From positions 1 to 59,393 of the forward strand of contig NZ_JADWYQ010000041.1 of the NCBI RefSeq assembly GCF_022414575.1: a stretch of DNA of 59,393 nt, in the 5' to 3' direction. The translations under genes were made by a program, and so were the position numbers. Under the pieces are notes generated by a model. That model searched no databases, had not been told where the DNA came from, and saw nothing but the letters and a program-made list of their open reading frames with translations. Positions 7,526 to 15,966 of this stretch are shown piece after piece (position 1 is the first letter of the stretch; every line of letters starts with the position of its first letter). The stretch comes from Streptomyces sp. MUM 178J (GTDB lineage: Bacteria; Actinomycetota; Actinomycetes; Streptomycetales; Streptomycetaceae).

Positions 7526-9103
7526 TCAGTCGTCGAGCACCGAGAGGTCCTGCTTCGCCTCGGGCACGGCAACCGTCCCCTCGTCATACGGCAGCGTCTG
7601 CACCGTGAACATCGGGATGCCGTCCTCCGGCAGCTCCAGCATCCGTGCCGCATGCACCGGACCGCCCGACTCCGTCTCGAGGGTGAGCGCATACGTCCCC
7701 TTGAGACCGGACGGGACCGGCGGGGTGACCGAGAGCGTCGTGCCGCCCTTGACGTCATACGTCTTGACGGTCTCCGACCCGCCTTCCGTCCCCGCCGAGG
7801 CGGTCACCCTGACCTTGGCGGCCGCGCCCGGCGCCGTGAGGGACAGCGTGGAGCCCTTCGCCCTGTTGTCGGCGACGGCGGCCCGCTCCCCCACCGGCGC
7901 GGTCGCCGGAATGAAGGCGATCTCCTGCTTGTCGCCCTTGCCGCGGACGACCCTCAGCGCTGCGACCACCGGGGTCGCGGGCCGCCCCTCGGCCGGGCTG
8001 ACGACCAGCGACCCCGCCTCGCCCCTGGTGACGTTCTGGAGGTCGATGCTCGCGGTCATCCCCGACTTGACGTGCAGGCTCTCATTGCCGGCCGGGGTGA
8101 TCAGCCCGTCCGGGCCGGCGAGCTGGATCCTCAGCTCCGCGTCGCTCTCACCGGGTGCGAAGGCGACCAGCCGCACCGAGACGGCGTCCTTCGGAATGCC
8201 CGGCAGCACCGCAGTGGCTGAAGGGTCGGCGGAGGCGCTCAGCCAGTCGCTTCCGGTGTTCTCGTCGGCGGCCCGCACCACCGCCCCCACCCGACCGCTG
8301 CGGGTGGTCACATGCACCGTCACATCGACGGCACGTTCGGCGGTCAGCGTGGACAGCAGCACGGGGACGCTCGTGCCCGCCGGCACCGGGATTCCCTCGC
8401 TCAGCGTGCTCTTGAGCAGGCCCTCCTCGCCGTAGAGCTCGATGTCGACGACGGCCGCGGTCTCATCGGGGTTGGTGAGGTGGACATAGTCGCGACGCTC
8501 CTCGCCCGTGGACGCGCCCGGGAGCCAGAAATCGGTGTCGGGCGCGGTGCAGCTGACGCCGAGCAGACCGCGGCCTGCGCCCGCGGTGACCTTGGTGGTC
8601 TGCTGGGCGGTCCAGCCGGGCGCGAACCGTCCGGTGGCGGTGCCGAGGAGCGCGGGGGCGTCCGCGCCGCTCGCCTCGGCCGCCGCGGGCTTGCCGGGCT
8701 CCTTGAGCGAGAGCACGGGCTTGCCCTGCTCCTTTGTTCCCTCCCCCTCCGGCGTTTCCTTCCCCTCCGGCTCGCCCTTCTTGCCGGCCTTGGCGGTGTC
8801 GTCGCCGTCGGCCAGCGTGGACACGGACGGCCTCAGTTCAGCCGTCGCCCCGCCGGTCCCGTCCCCCTCGCTCTTCGGGGCGGCAGTTCCGCCCGCCGGG
8901 GTGAAGGAGGTGTACGCGGTCTCGGCGGCCTCCGAGGCGCCCGGCGCGGGGCAGAGCAGGCTGGAGCGTTCGACGGGCAGCCGGGCCGGGGCGGCCGACG
9001 GCGCGGGCGACCCGTCCTTCCCGGGCGCGGTCAGCGTCGCGAACCCGGTGATCGCGGCCAGCGCGGCGCTCGCCGCGAGCAGGGAGATGGTCGTGCGCTT
9101 CAC
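7526..9103 (-). CDS. DUF5719 family secreted protein
   Basis: A 525-residue protein. A basic start and one hydrophobic segment (VKRTTISLLAASAALAAITG) act as a signal peptide or membrane anchor, so most of the chain should be outside the cell. A low-complexity Gly/Glu/Lys-rich stretch (about 95-150) is followed by beta-rich, Ig-like repeats typical of DUF5719. The function is unknown. The GTG start at 9103 overlaps the stop of the upstream glycosyltransferase by four bases (GTGA), so the two are translationally coupled and probably act together in exporting or decorating a surface glycan. That joint role is inference. Confidence 0.85.
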   Translation of the reverse strand: MKRTTISLLAASAALAAITGFATLTAPGKDGSPAPSAAPARLPVERSSLLCPAPGASEAAETAYTSFTPAGGTAAPKSEGDGTGGATAELRPSVSTLADGDDTAKAGKKGEPEGKETPEGEGTKEQGKPVLSLKEPGKPAAAEASGADAPALLGTATGRFAPGWTAQQTTKVTAGAGRGLLGVSCTAPDTDFWLPGASTGEERRDYVHLTNPDETAAVVDIELYGEEGLLKSTLSEGIPVPAGTSVPVLLSTLTAERAVDVTVHVTTRSGRVGAVVRAADENTGSDWLSASADPSATAVLPGIPKDAVSVRLVAFAPGESDAELRIQLAGPDGLITPAGNESLHVKSGMTASIDLQNVTRGEAGSLVVSPAEGRPATPVVAALRVVRGKGDKQEIAFIPATAPVGERAAVADNRAKGSTLSLTAPGAAAKVRVTASAGTEGGSETVKTYDVKGGTTLSVTPPVPSGLKGTYALTLETESGGPVHAARMLELPEDGIPMFTVQTLPYDEGTVAVPEAKQDLSVLDD

Positions 9104-12100
9104 TCTGACTCGCCTCGCGGTGTGTTGCCGGTGGGCCACTGCGCCTGGCCCTGGGTGTCGTCGGGGTGCTGTTGCGGCTGCCCGTAGGAGTAGGGGTCGT
9201 ACCGGTCCTGCTCGTACTGGCCCGGGTCGTACTGGCCCGGGTCGTACTGGCCCGGGTCGTACTGGCCCTGGGCATGGGGCTCGTGCGGGTACTGCCCGTA
9301 GGGGTCCGGCTGTTGCCCGTACGGGTCGGCCTGGCGCTGCTGCTGGGTGTACGCCTCGGAGCCCCGTTCGTCGGTCCCCTGCCCGGCTGAGCCATACGCA
9401 CCGGAGTCGTACGCGGTGGAGCCGTAAGCCTCGGAGCCGTACCGGCCCGTTTCATAGGGCGGCTGCGCGGCGGCCGCGTACGGGTCGTCGTACCGAGGCT
9501 CGTCGTACCGCCCGTCGCGGTACGACTGGTCGTCCTGCGACGCCTCCGCATACGCCGGGCCGGTGTCCCGGCCGTCGGCCGCGGACTCCCATGTGCCGGA
9601 GTGCTGCCGGGGCACGGCCCCGTACGGGTCGGGTTCCTCAGAGCTCTGCCGCGGTACGCGCGGGACGGCGGCGGCGCCGTCGTGGCCGGCGGGCCCGTGG
9701 TCTGCCACCGCGTCCGCCGCACCTTCCGCCCCAGCGGCGGCCGTGGCAGCGGTGGCACGCAGTCGCCGCGCACGCCGTCCTTCGCCGTCGGCGGAGTGCG
9801 CGAACGCGGCGGCGGGCGCCTCCTCGTCCGGGAGGTCGTCGTCGATCTCACGCCGCCTGCCGGGCAGGGCGAGGATCAGCAGCAGCAGCGCGAGCGCGCC
9901 CTGGGTCCAGATCCATGCGGTGTGGGTGACGGGGTCGGCGTAGGCGAGGTGGAGGCGGCCGCCTTCGGCGGGGAGTTTGAACCCCTGGGCCCAGCCGTCG
10001 ACGACGGTCTTCTCCAGCGGCTTCCCGTCGAGGGTGGCCTGCCAGCCGTCCGCCGCGTGGTCCGCGATGCGCAGGACGCGGCCGCCCGGCCCGTCGGGGA
10101 TGTCGGCGCGGGCCTCGACGGTGTCGGAGGCCACGGGCAGCGGATCGTCCTCGCCGGCGACGATGACGGCGCGGGCGACCTGCCGGTCGACGCGCCACAG
10201 GGCGCTGCCGTCGAGCTGGCTGAGCCGGGTGAGGCCCGGGGTGGCGTCGAGGACGCGGGCGGTCTGGCGGGGCGCGCCGTCGCGGACCAGCACATAGCGG
10301 ATGGCGAATCCGCTGAGCTGGCTGGTCTGGTCGGCGCCGGAGCCGGCGACGAGCCCGGCGACCACGGCGTCGAGGCGGGGGTCGCTGCCGCCGCTCGCGG
10401 CCAGTTCGGCGTCGCCGAGGCGGGCGCCGGAGCCGCGGACAAGGGTGTAGGGGACCGTGCCGGGTGAGGTGCCGCCGAGGACGAGGGTGCGGGGCTGGTC
10501 GCGGGTCCCGCTCTCCTCGGCGACGAACGCGGGCACCTGGACGGGGTCGCGGCGCTCAAGAGGGCCCGCGGCGCCGCTGAGCATCCAGTTGGCTGCGGCG
10601 GCGAGGGGGCCGAGTGCCGCGGCGAGGGCGATGAGTACGGCGACGGGCTGCCGCCAGCCGAAGTTCTGCGCGGCGACGCGGGTGCGGCCGCCTTCCGCGC
10701 CGAGGACGGCGGCGGTGAGCAGGGCCAGGCCGTAGACGAGGGTGGCGGGGCCGGCCCAGGAGCGGTCGGCCCCGTTGAGTACGACGGCGAGGACGAGTCC
10801 GGCGAGGGCGGCCGCCCAGGCGGCGCGGATCGCGAACTGGCGTTCTTCGCGCAGCAGGGCCGCGAGGGCGGCGAGCACGATGCCGGCGAGGACGACGCCG
10901 CCGACCGTCTTGGGGCCTCCGGGGCTGATTCCGAGCAGGTCGAGGGTGTCGGCGGGCCCGGTCGCGTAGTCGAGTCCGGCTTCGGTGAGGAAGGCGGAGG
11001 GGCTGGTCAGCAGGGTGAGGGACCAGGGTGCCAGGACCAGGAGCGGGGTGCCGAGGGCGGCGAGGAAGCGCAGGCCGTATGCGGTGAGGTCGTGGCGGCG
11101 CAGGATCAGGACGCCGATGCCGAGCACCAGGGCCAGCGGCCACACGATGGGTGTAAAGGCCATGGCGAGGGTGAGCAGCAGGGCGTACGCCCAGGTGGCG
11201 CGCCAGCTTCCGCGTGTGTCGGGGCCGTGGTCGGCCGGGGCGGTGCGCAGCCCGTGGGCGGCGACGGCGGCGCGGGCGATGAGCGGCAGCAGGACGGCGA
11301 GGACGGCGGTGCCGAGGCGGCCGGTGGCCAGCGCGCCGGTGGCGGCGGGCAGGAAGGCGTACGCGATGCTCGCCCAGGCGCGCAGCAGCCGGGACTCGAC
11401 GAGGGGGCGGGCGGCGAAGTACGCGGTGAGTCCGGCCAGGGGCACCGAGCAGACGAGCAGGACGGTGAGGGCGAGGCCGGTGGAGCCGAGGAAGAGCGCG
11501 GAGAGTGCGCCGAGGACGGCCAGGTAGGGGGGTGCGGTCTGGGTGCCGCCGGTGCCGACGGGGTGCCAGTGGTCGGTGTAGCGGTTCCAGAGGTCGGTCA
11601 CGTCGGACGGCGCGGGCAGCAGTGCGCCGCCGGCGAGGGAGCCGCCGCCGAACAGGTCTCGGCAGGCGATGAGCGATACGAGGAGGAGCAGGGCGAAGAG
11701 GACGGGTGCGGGCTTGCGTGCGATCTTCTTCAGTCGGGCGAACTGTTCGACTTCGAGGTAGTCGGCGTCGTCGCCGCCGGGTCCGCTTTCGACGGCGCCG
11801 TGGCGGGAGCCGCCGGTGTCGGCGTCGGAGCCGGCGCCGAGGCTGCCGGCGATCTGTTCGACGGTGGCGCGGACGGTGGCGCCGGGCGGCGGGAAGAGGG
11901 GGCGGAGTTCGGAGGCGGCGACGGCTCCGCCGGTCCTGGCGCGTCTGCGGCGTGCGGCGATGATCCGCTCGGGACGCAGCAGGGTGCCGAGGAGTCCTCT
12001 GACTTCGTCGACCGCCTGCCCGGGGGCCTTGCCGACGAGGTAGAAGAGGGTGCGCAGCAGGGTGCCGAGGACGATGCGGGTGAGGACCCAGGGCAGGGCG

Positions 12101-13026
12101 ACGCCTCGGGTGTTGGCGAGGAGGGCGTAGACGGCCCCGGCTTTGTCGATGCGGTGCGGGCTGGTGGCCGAGCGGCCGGCGCAGTCGACGGTGCGGCGTT
12201 CGCGGGAGGCCGCTTCGGCGTGGCGGAGGACGGCGTCGGGGGCGATCAGGACGCTGTGTCCCGCGGTGTGGGCGCGCCAGCACAGGTCGACGTCGTCGCG
12301 CATGAGGGGCAGTCGGCGGTCGAAGCCGCCGAGCTGTTCGTAGACGTCGCGGCGGATGAGCATGCCGGCGGTGGAGACGGACAGGACGCCGCGGATCTGG
12401 TCGTGCTGGCCCTGGTCTTGTTCGCGGCGGTCGAGCCCGGTCCAGCGGCGGCCGCTGTTGGCGATGGAGACGCCGGCTTCGAGGAGTTGTCTGCGGTCGT
12501 ACCAGCCGCGGAGTTTGGGGCCTATGACGGCGGCGTACTCGTCGTCGTCGGCGACGCGCAGGAGTTCGGCGAGTGCGTCGGGTTCGGGTGCGCAGTCGTC
12601 GTGGAGGAGCCAGAGCCACTGGACGGGTTCGCCGTGGGGGAGTTCCGGCATGTCGTAGGCGTCGTCGCGCCAGGTCCTGCTGACGGGATCCCAGCCGCTG
12701 GGCCGCTTGAGGTAGGGGAGGTCCTCGGGGGTGAGGACGGGCGCGGTGCGCACGGCTTCGTCGACGGCGGCGCCGAAGCCGGTGCGGCGGGCGAGGTGGA
12801 GGACGCGGTCGGGGCCGATGGCGTCGGCGACGAGTCGTGCGGAGTCGTCGGCGCTGCCGGTGTCGGCGGCGATGACGTTCTGTACGGGGCGTTCCTGGCC
12901 GACGAGACCGGCGAGGGCGTCGGGGAGCCAGCGTGCGCCGTCGTGGGAGACGAGCACGGCGGTGACGACGTGCCGCGGGAACTCGGGCTGCTGCGGGGGC
13001 GTGAACGCGGCTGTGGTGGCGGACAT
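9100..13026 (-). CDS. Very large membrane-bound family 2 glycosyltransferase
   Basis: A 1,308-residue protein. Residues 20-330 form a GT2 domain: HVVTAVLVSHDGARWLPDAL, NVIAADTGSADDSARLV, LHDDCAPEPDALAELL (DD nucleotide-sugar/metal site), and PLMRDDVDLCWRAHTAGHSV. A long middle part has many membrane helices (about 325-360 and 450-940), followed by a soluble, probably extracytoplasmic domain with NGADRSWAGP and LVRDGAPRQTARVLDATPGLTRL. The C-terminal 200 residues are low-complexity and Tyr/Gln/Asp-rich, ending in YDPGQ repeats encoded by 15-bp direct repeats (9211-9270). The ATG at 13026 has a GGAGGG site. It is coupled to the DUF5719 gene. The acceptor is unknown; a wall or surface polymer is likely. 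Confidence 0.88.
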   Translation of the reverse strand: MSATTAAFTPPQQPEFPRHVVTAVLVSHDGARWLPDALAGLVGQERPVQNVIAADTGSADDSARLVADAIGPDRVLHLARRTGFGAAVDEAVRTAPVLTPEDLPYLKRPSGWDPVSRTWRDDAYDMPELPHGEPVQWLWLLHDDCAPEPDALAELLRVADDDEYAAVIGPKLRGWYDRRQLLEAGVSIANSGRRWTGLDRREQDQGQHDQIRGVLSVSTAGMLIRRDVYEQLGGFDRRLPLMRDDVDLCWRAHTAGHSVLIAPDAVLRHAEAASRERRTVDCAGRSATSPHRIDKAGAVYALLANTRGVALPWVLTRIVLGTLLRTLFYLVGKAPGQAVDEVRGLLGTLLRPERIIAARRRRARTGGAVAASELRPLFPPPGATVRATVEQIAGSLGAGSDADTGGSRHGAVESGPGGDDADYLEVEQFARLKKIARKPAPVLFALLLLVSLIACRDLFGGGSLAGGALLPAPSDVTDLWNRYTDHWHPVGTGGTQTAPPYLAVLGALSALFLGSTGLALTVLLVCSVPLAGLTAYFAARPLVESRLLRAWASIAYAFLPAATGALATGRLGTAVLAVLLPLIARAAVAAHGLRTAPADHGPDTRGSWRATWAYALLLTLAMAFTPIVWPLALVLGIGVLILRRHDLTAYGLRFLAALGTPLLVLAPWSLTLLTSPSAFLTEAGLDYATGPADTLDLLGISPGGPKTVGGVVLAGIVLAALAALLREERQFAIRAAWAAALAGLVLAVVLNGADRSWAGPATLVYGLALLTAAVLGAEGGRTRVAAQNFGWRQPVAVLIALAAALGPLAAAANWMLSGAAGPLERRDPVQVPAFVAEESGTRDQPRTLVLGGTSPGTVPYTLVRGSGARLGDAELAASGGSDPRLDAVVAGLVAGSGADQTSQLSGFAIRYVLVRDGAPRQTARVLDATPGLTRLSQLDGSALWRVDRQVARAVIVAGEDDPLPVASDTVEARADIPDGPGGRVLRIADHAADGWQATLDGKPLEKTVVDGWAQGFKLPAEGGRLHLAYADPVTHTAWIWTQGALALLLLILALPGRRREIDDDLPDEEAPAAAFAHSADGEGRRARRLRATAATAAAGAEGAADAVADHGPAGHDGAAAVPRVPRQSSEEPDPYGAVPRQHSGTWESAADGRDTGPAYAEASQDDQSYRDGRYDEPRYDDPYAAAAQPPYETGRYGSEAYGSTAYDSGAYGSAGQGTDERGSEAYTQQQRQADPYGQQPDPYGQYPHEPHAQGQYDPGQYDPGQYDPGQYEQDRYDPYSYGQPQQHPDDTQGQAQWPTGNTPRGESE
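9211..9270 (-). repeat. 15-bp coding repeats (YDPGQ) in the glycosyltransferase tail
   Basis: About four copies of a 15-bp unit based on GTCGTACTGGCCCGG encode consecutive YDPGQ pentapeptides near the C-terminus of the large glycosyltransferase. The unit preserves frame, so copy-number change would lengthen or shorten a flexible tail without breaking the gene. Confidence 0.85.
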
Positions 13027-13115
13027 CGGGTAGGGGCCCTCCGGCCGGGCGGGGTCGCCCCGTGGGGCGGTGGAGCGTCGTGGACGGGTGCCCACACTAA
13101 CGGCTGGCGGCACAG

Positions 13116-13153
13116 CGGTCCGCCGGCTGCTGGAGGGTGCAGCCGGCGGACCG
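13116..13153. terminator. Perfect 15-bp hairpin downstream of whiB
   Basis: Arms 13116-13130 and 13139-13153 are exact inverted copies (CGGTCCGCCGGCTGC and its complement) around the loop TGGAGGGT. The hairpin lies about 235 nt past the whiB stop and 90 nt before the start of the next leftward gene. No U-run follows, as is usual in Streptomyces. The rest of 13027-13388 holds no gene; it includes three copies of GGGCGGGGACC near 13236-13270. Confidence 0.6.
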
Positions 13154-13388
13154 TCGTTCACATATGGGTTTGCCGGTGTGCTCGTCGGCCCGGCAGCCGA
13201 TGGGCTGTCCGCGCGCCCGTCCGCGCGCCCGTCCGGGCGGGGACCGGGCGGGGACCGGGCGGGGACCGGGACTCGTGCGGCTCCGGCCCCAGAGCCTCGG
13301 GCCCTGACGGCGCGACCGCCGCCGTCCTTTCCGCTGCACCCGCTTCCCGGGGCTGTGCCCCACAAGGCGCCCGGTGCCGTGGAATATC

Positions 13389-13652
13389 TCAGACGGCCGC
13401 TTTCTTCAGCCGTCGGCGCTCCCGCTCCGAGAGCCCGCCCCAGATGCCGAACCGCTCGTCGTTGGCCAGGGCGTATTCAAGGCATTCAGAGCGGACTTCG
13501 CAGGCGAGGCAGACTTTCTTGGCCTCGCGGGTGGAGCCGCCCTTCTCGGGGAAGAAGGACTCGGGGTCGGTCTGCGCGCACAAGGCGCGCTCCTGCCAGC
13601 CGAGTTCCTCGTCCGCGTCTTCGACGAGCAGTTGATGGAACAGCTCGGTCAT
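13389..13652 (-). CDS. whiB: WhiB sporulation regulator (Wbl family)
   Basis: An 87-residue Wbl protein that looks like WhiB itself. It has four cysteines (C25; C48, C51 in VCLACEVRSEC; C57) to hold a [4Fe-4S] cluster, then the GIWGGLSERERRRL turn and basic C-terminus that contact DNA and sigma. Known biology: WhiB works with WhiA to start sporulation septation in aerial hyphae and is controlled through BldD. Gene order (between the metallopeptidase and fbiA genes, as whiB2 in mycobacteria) supports orthology. The ATG at 13652 is chosen from the family start MTELFHQLLVEDADEELGWQ. A long upstream region (13653-14130) with an inverted repeat probably carries its promoters. Confidence 0.95.
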   Translation of the reverse strand: MTELFHQLLVEDADEELGWQERALCAQTDPESFFPEKGGSTREAKKVCLACEVRSECLEYALANDERFGIWGGLSERERRRLKKAAV

Positions 13653-13833
13653 GTGCGCCCCTCGTCTGTCTTCGCGTCCCCGTGATGCAGCCGTCGATGT
13701 TCGCCGTCATCGATCTCGGCCGAACGACACGAGTGAAATTACAAGTGTGGTGCTCCGAGCCAGTCAAGCCGGGATCTGCTATTGGGCTCGGTATTCACTC
13801 TGCGGAACTAAGGCTATGCGGAAAGTGTTCAAA

Positions 13834-13848
13834 TCACCAAAAAGGTGA
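13834..13848. promoter_or_regulatory. Inverted repeat TCACC-N5-GGTGA upstream of whiB
   Basis: A perfect 5-bp inverted repeat with an AAAAA centre, about 185 bp upstream of the whiB start, in an unusually AT-rich patch for this genome. It looks like a dimeric regulator site. The TCAC/GTGA half-sites recall BldD boxes, but the spacing is 7 rather than 5, so I do not call it a BldD box. The wider interval 13653-14093 holds no established gene. Confidence 0.4.
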
Positions 13849-13901
13849 CACATGCCAACGGCCTGCCCGCATCTCCCTTCTCACGCAGAGGAGGACGCCC
13901 C

Positions 13902-14066
13902 ATGGGTCGATCTTGTTTCGGCCAGAACCGCCGAAGCGATCGAGATCACAGTCTGATCACGGTGACTCGGCGGCGTTTACGGGCGCGACCGCTATGCATG
14001 TCGCCCGTGTCTCCCGGGTCATCAACGAACAAACCTCTCTCCGTTTGCAGTAACCGGATGAGGTGA
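13902..14066 (+). CDS. Possible small protein, doubtful
   Basis: A 54-residue frame beginning MGRSCFGQNRRSDRDHSLIT. It is preceded by a strong GAGGAGG ribosome site seven bases from the ATG, which is the only real support. The composition is basic (many Arg), with no domain, signal or membrane segment, and codon third positions are less GC-biased than in the neighbouring genes. It lies between whiB and the cysteine leader peptide and could be a small regulatory protein, a leader, or chance. I recognise no family. Confidence 0.25.
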   Translation: MGRSCFGQNRRSDRDHSLITVTRRRLRARPLCMSPVSPGSSTNKPLSVCSNRMR

Positions 14067-14093
14067 AACATTGCCGCCAAATCGGGCATTGGG

Positions 14094-14130
14094 TTGACAC
14101 CTGCAGAGCCAGCAGGTCACCTTTGTCTCC
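14094..14130 (+). promoter_or_regulatory. Candidate promoter for a leaderless leader-peptide transcript
   Basis: A consensus -35 box TTGACA at 14094-14099 is followed, after 17 bp, by a weak -10 TCACCT (14117-14122). The ATG at 14131 lies about 8 bp beyond, where transcription would start. No ribosome site precedes this ATG. The layout fits a transcript that begins with the start codon of the cysteine-rich leader. Confidence 0.45.
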
Positions 14131-14226
14131 ATGCCAGCGACCTCAGCGCACTCCGCGACCCACGTCCGTGGGTTCCGCACCGCTGTCCAGGCTCGCTGTT
14201 GCTGTTCCAGCTGTTCCAGCTGTTGA
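14131..14226 (+). CDS. Polycysteine leader peptide upstream of cysteine dioxygenase
   Basis: A 31-codon frame that starts MPATSAHSATHVRGF and ends ARCCCSSCSSC before TGA: five cysteines in the last nine residues (positions 23, 24, 25, 28, 31). Such a codon run makes translation sensitive to charged Cys-tRNA. Polycysteine, leaderless short ORFs that act as cysteine-responsive attenuators are described upstream of sulfur genes in mycobacteria. Here the next gene is cysteine dioxygenase, a cysteine-degrading enzyme. ATG 14131 is the first start in an interval opened by a TGA at 14095-14097, with no ribosome site and a possible promoter at leaderless distance. Peptide production is not proven. 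Confidence 0.65.
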   Translation: MPATSAHSATHVRGFRTAVQARCCCSSCSSC

Positions 14227-14258
14227 CGCCCCAGCGCTCCGGCTTCCCTCCCCTTCCC

Positions 14259-14344
14259 GTACGCGTCCGCGTACGACCGCGGCACACCGCGCAAGCCCGG
14301 CCACTGCCGCCCCTGACGTCCCGTGCGCACGTGCATCCGCGCAC
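14259..14344 (+). promoter_or_regulatory. Hairpins between leader peptide and cysteine dioxygenase (possible attenuator)
   Basis: Three inverted repeats lie between the leader stop (14226) and the dioxygenase start (14384): GTACGCG-TC-CGCGTAC at 14259-14274, CGCGG-CACA-CCGCG at 14278-14291, and GTGCGC-N10-GCGCAC at 14323-14344. These could fold in alternative ways depending on where the leader ribosome stops. No U-run follows, so a Rho-dependent or translational mechanism would be more likely than intrinsic termination. Confidence 0.4.
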
Positions 14345-14383
14345 TGTCCGCCCCGCGCTCCAGCCGAGGAACCCCCGCACCCC

Positions 14384-14986
14384 ATGAACAGCAACAGCGC
14401 CAGCGACCACAACGGCGGCCTGACCATCGAGAGCGACCTGACCATCGCCGGCGACATCCTCGCCGTACAGCACCTGCTCCAGCCCGCCCGCGAGCACCCG
14501 GCCACCGTCGCCGAGTTCGCCGGCCTCGCCCGCACCATCGCCGCCGACCGCGCACAGTGGGCCCCCCTCGTCCGGTACGACGCCGCCACCCGCTGGTACC
14601 ACCGGCTGCGCACCGGCCCCGGCTACGAGGTGTGGCTGCTGTCCTGGGTGCCCGGGCAGGGCAGCGGGCTGCACGACCACGGCCCGTCCTCCGGCGTGCT
14701 GACCGTCCTCGAGGGCGAGCTGACCGAACGGTCCCGCGCGACTGCCCGCAGCCTGACCGCAGGATCACAGCGCGTGTTCGCCCCCGGCTATGCGCACGAG
14801 GTCGTCAACGACTCGCTCGACGGCGCGGTCAGCCTGCACATCTACTTCCCCGGTCTGACCGAGATGCCGATGCACGACGCCGACGGCGACAGCGACAGCG
14901 CACACGACACACACGGCACACACGGCACACGCCGCGCACAGTGCGCCCCGGCCCCCGCCCCCGGAGGGGATGTCGTACGCGCCTGA
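14384..14986 (+). CDS. Cysteine dioxygenase family protein
   Basis: A 200-residue cupin of the cysteine dioxygenase type, which uses Fe(II) and O2 to oxidise the thiol of L-cysteine to the sulfinate. The cupin motif HDHGPSSGVLTVLEGELTE (about residues 98-116) gives two His ligands, and YAHEVVNDS (about 133-141) gives the third. The C-terminal 40 residues are low-complexity (DTHGTHGT, then PAPAPGG). A GAGGA site lies 13 bases from the ATG, an unusually long spacing that may matter for translational control by the leader upstream. The product may act on cysteine or a related thiol; 3-mercaptopropionate dioxygenase activity cannot be excluded. Confidence 0.88.
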   Translation: MNSNSASDHNGGLTIESDLTIAGDILAVQHLLQPAREHPATVAEFAGLARTIAADRAQWAPLVRYDAATRWYHRLRTGPGYEVWLLSWVPGQGSGLHDHGPSSGVLTVLEGELTERSRATARSLTAGSQRVFAPGYAHEVVNDSLDGAVSLHIYFPGLTEMPMHDADGDSDSAHDTHGTHGTRRAQCAPAPAPGGDVVRA

Positions 14987-15006
14987 CGGCCTGACAGACT
15001 GCCTGC

Positions 15007-15966
15007 ATGCGCATTGTGGTTCTGGCCGGCGGCATCGGCGGCGCCCGTTTCCTGCGCGGCCTCAGAGCGGCCGCCCCCGAAGCCGACATCACGGTCATCG
15101 GCAACACCGGTGACGACATCCATCTGTTCGGGCTGAAAGTCTGCCCCGACCTCGACACGGTGATGTACACGCTCGGCGGCGGCATCAACGAGGAGCAGGG
15201 CTGGGGGCGCGCCGACGAGACCTTCCACATCAAGGAGGAACTGGCGGCATACGGCGTCGAGCCGACCTGGTTCGGGCTCGGCGACCGCGACTTCGCGACC
15301 CATGTCATCCGTACGCAGATGCTCGGCGCGGGCTATCCGCTCAGCGCGGTCACCGAGGCGCTGTGCGCCCGCTGGAAGCCGGGCGTAAGGCTGCTGCCGA
15401 TGACCGACGACCGCGTCGAGACGCACGTCGCCATCCAGGCCGAGGAAGGCACGCGCAAGGTCGTGCACTTCCAGGAGTACTGGGTGAAGCTGCGGGCCGC
15501 CATGGCCGCGGAGGCCGTCGTACCCGTCGGCGCGGACCAGTCCAAGCCCGCGCCCGGAGTGCTGGAGGCCATCTCCACGGCCGACGTCATCCTCTTCCCG
15601 CCGTCCAACCCCGTCGTCAGCATCGGCGCCATCCTCGCCGTGCCCGGCATCCGCGAGGCCATCGCCGAGGCGGGCGTCCCGGTCGTCGGCCTGTCCCCCA
15701 TCGTCGGCGGCGCACCCGTGCGGGGCATGGCCGACAAGGTGCTGGCCGCGGTGGGCGTGGAGGCCACGGCCGCGGCCGTCGCCGCGCACTACGGCTCCGG
15801 GCTGCTCGACGGCTGGCTCGTCCACACCTCCGACGCGGACGCCGTCGCCGACGTCGAGGCCGCCGGCATCCGCTGCCGCGCCGTGCCGCTGCTGATGGCG
15901 GACCTCGACGCGACCGCGCAGATGGCGCGCGAGGCGCTGACGCTGGCCGAGGAGGCCCGCGCATGA
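15007..15966 (+). CDS. fbiA: F420 biosynthesis phosphotransferase (CofD/FbiA)
   Basis: A 319-residue CofD-family enzyme. It transfers the activated three-carbon phospho-unit (from phosphoenolpyruvyl- or lactyl-diphospho-5'-guanosine) to the deazaflavin Fo, giving dehydro-F420-0 or F420-0. The Rossmann opening [41 protein letters not shown] and [17 protein letters not shown] are hallmarks, and the length is as expected. The stop overlaps the fbiB start by four bases (ATGA), so the pair is translationally coupled. The ATG at 15007 lies 20 bp after the dioxygenase stop without a clear ribosome site, so co-transcription with that gene is possible. Confidence 0.95.
   Translation: MRIVVLAGGIGGARFLRGLRAAAPEADITVIGNTGDDIHLFGLKVCPDLDTVMYTLGGGINEEQGWGRADETFHIKEELAAYGVEPTWFGLGDRDFATHVIRTQMLGAGYPLSAVTEALCARWKPGVRLLPMTDDRVETHVAIQAEEGTRKVVHFQEYWVKLRAAMAAEAVVPVGADQSKPAPGVLEAISTADVILFPPSNPVVSIGAILAVPGIREAIAEAGVPVVGLSPIVGGAPVRGMADKVLAAVGVEATAAAVAAHYGSGLLDGWLVHTSDADAVADVEAAGIRCRAVPLLMADLDATAQMAREALTLAEEARA

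Noticed and set aside
11092..13635. 847-residue plus-strand frame opposite the glycosyltransferase
   Set aside because: It is the antisense shadow of a GC3-biased gene, rich in Gly/Ala/Val/Glu with no domain or ribosome site.
13834..13848. BldD box for whiB
   Set aside because: Half-sites TCAC and GTGA are present but the spacing is 7 rather than the 5 of the BldD consensus, so only a generic inverted repeat is reported.
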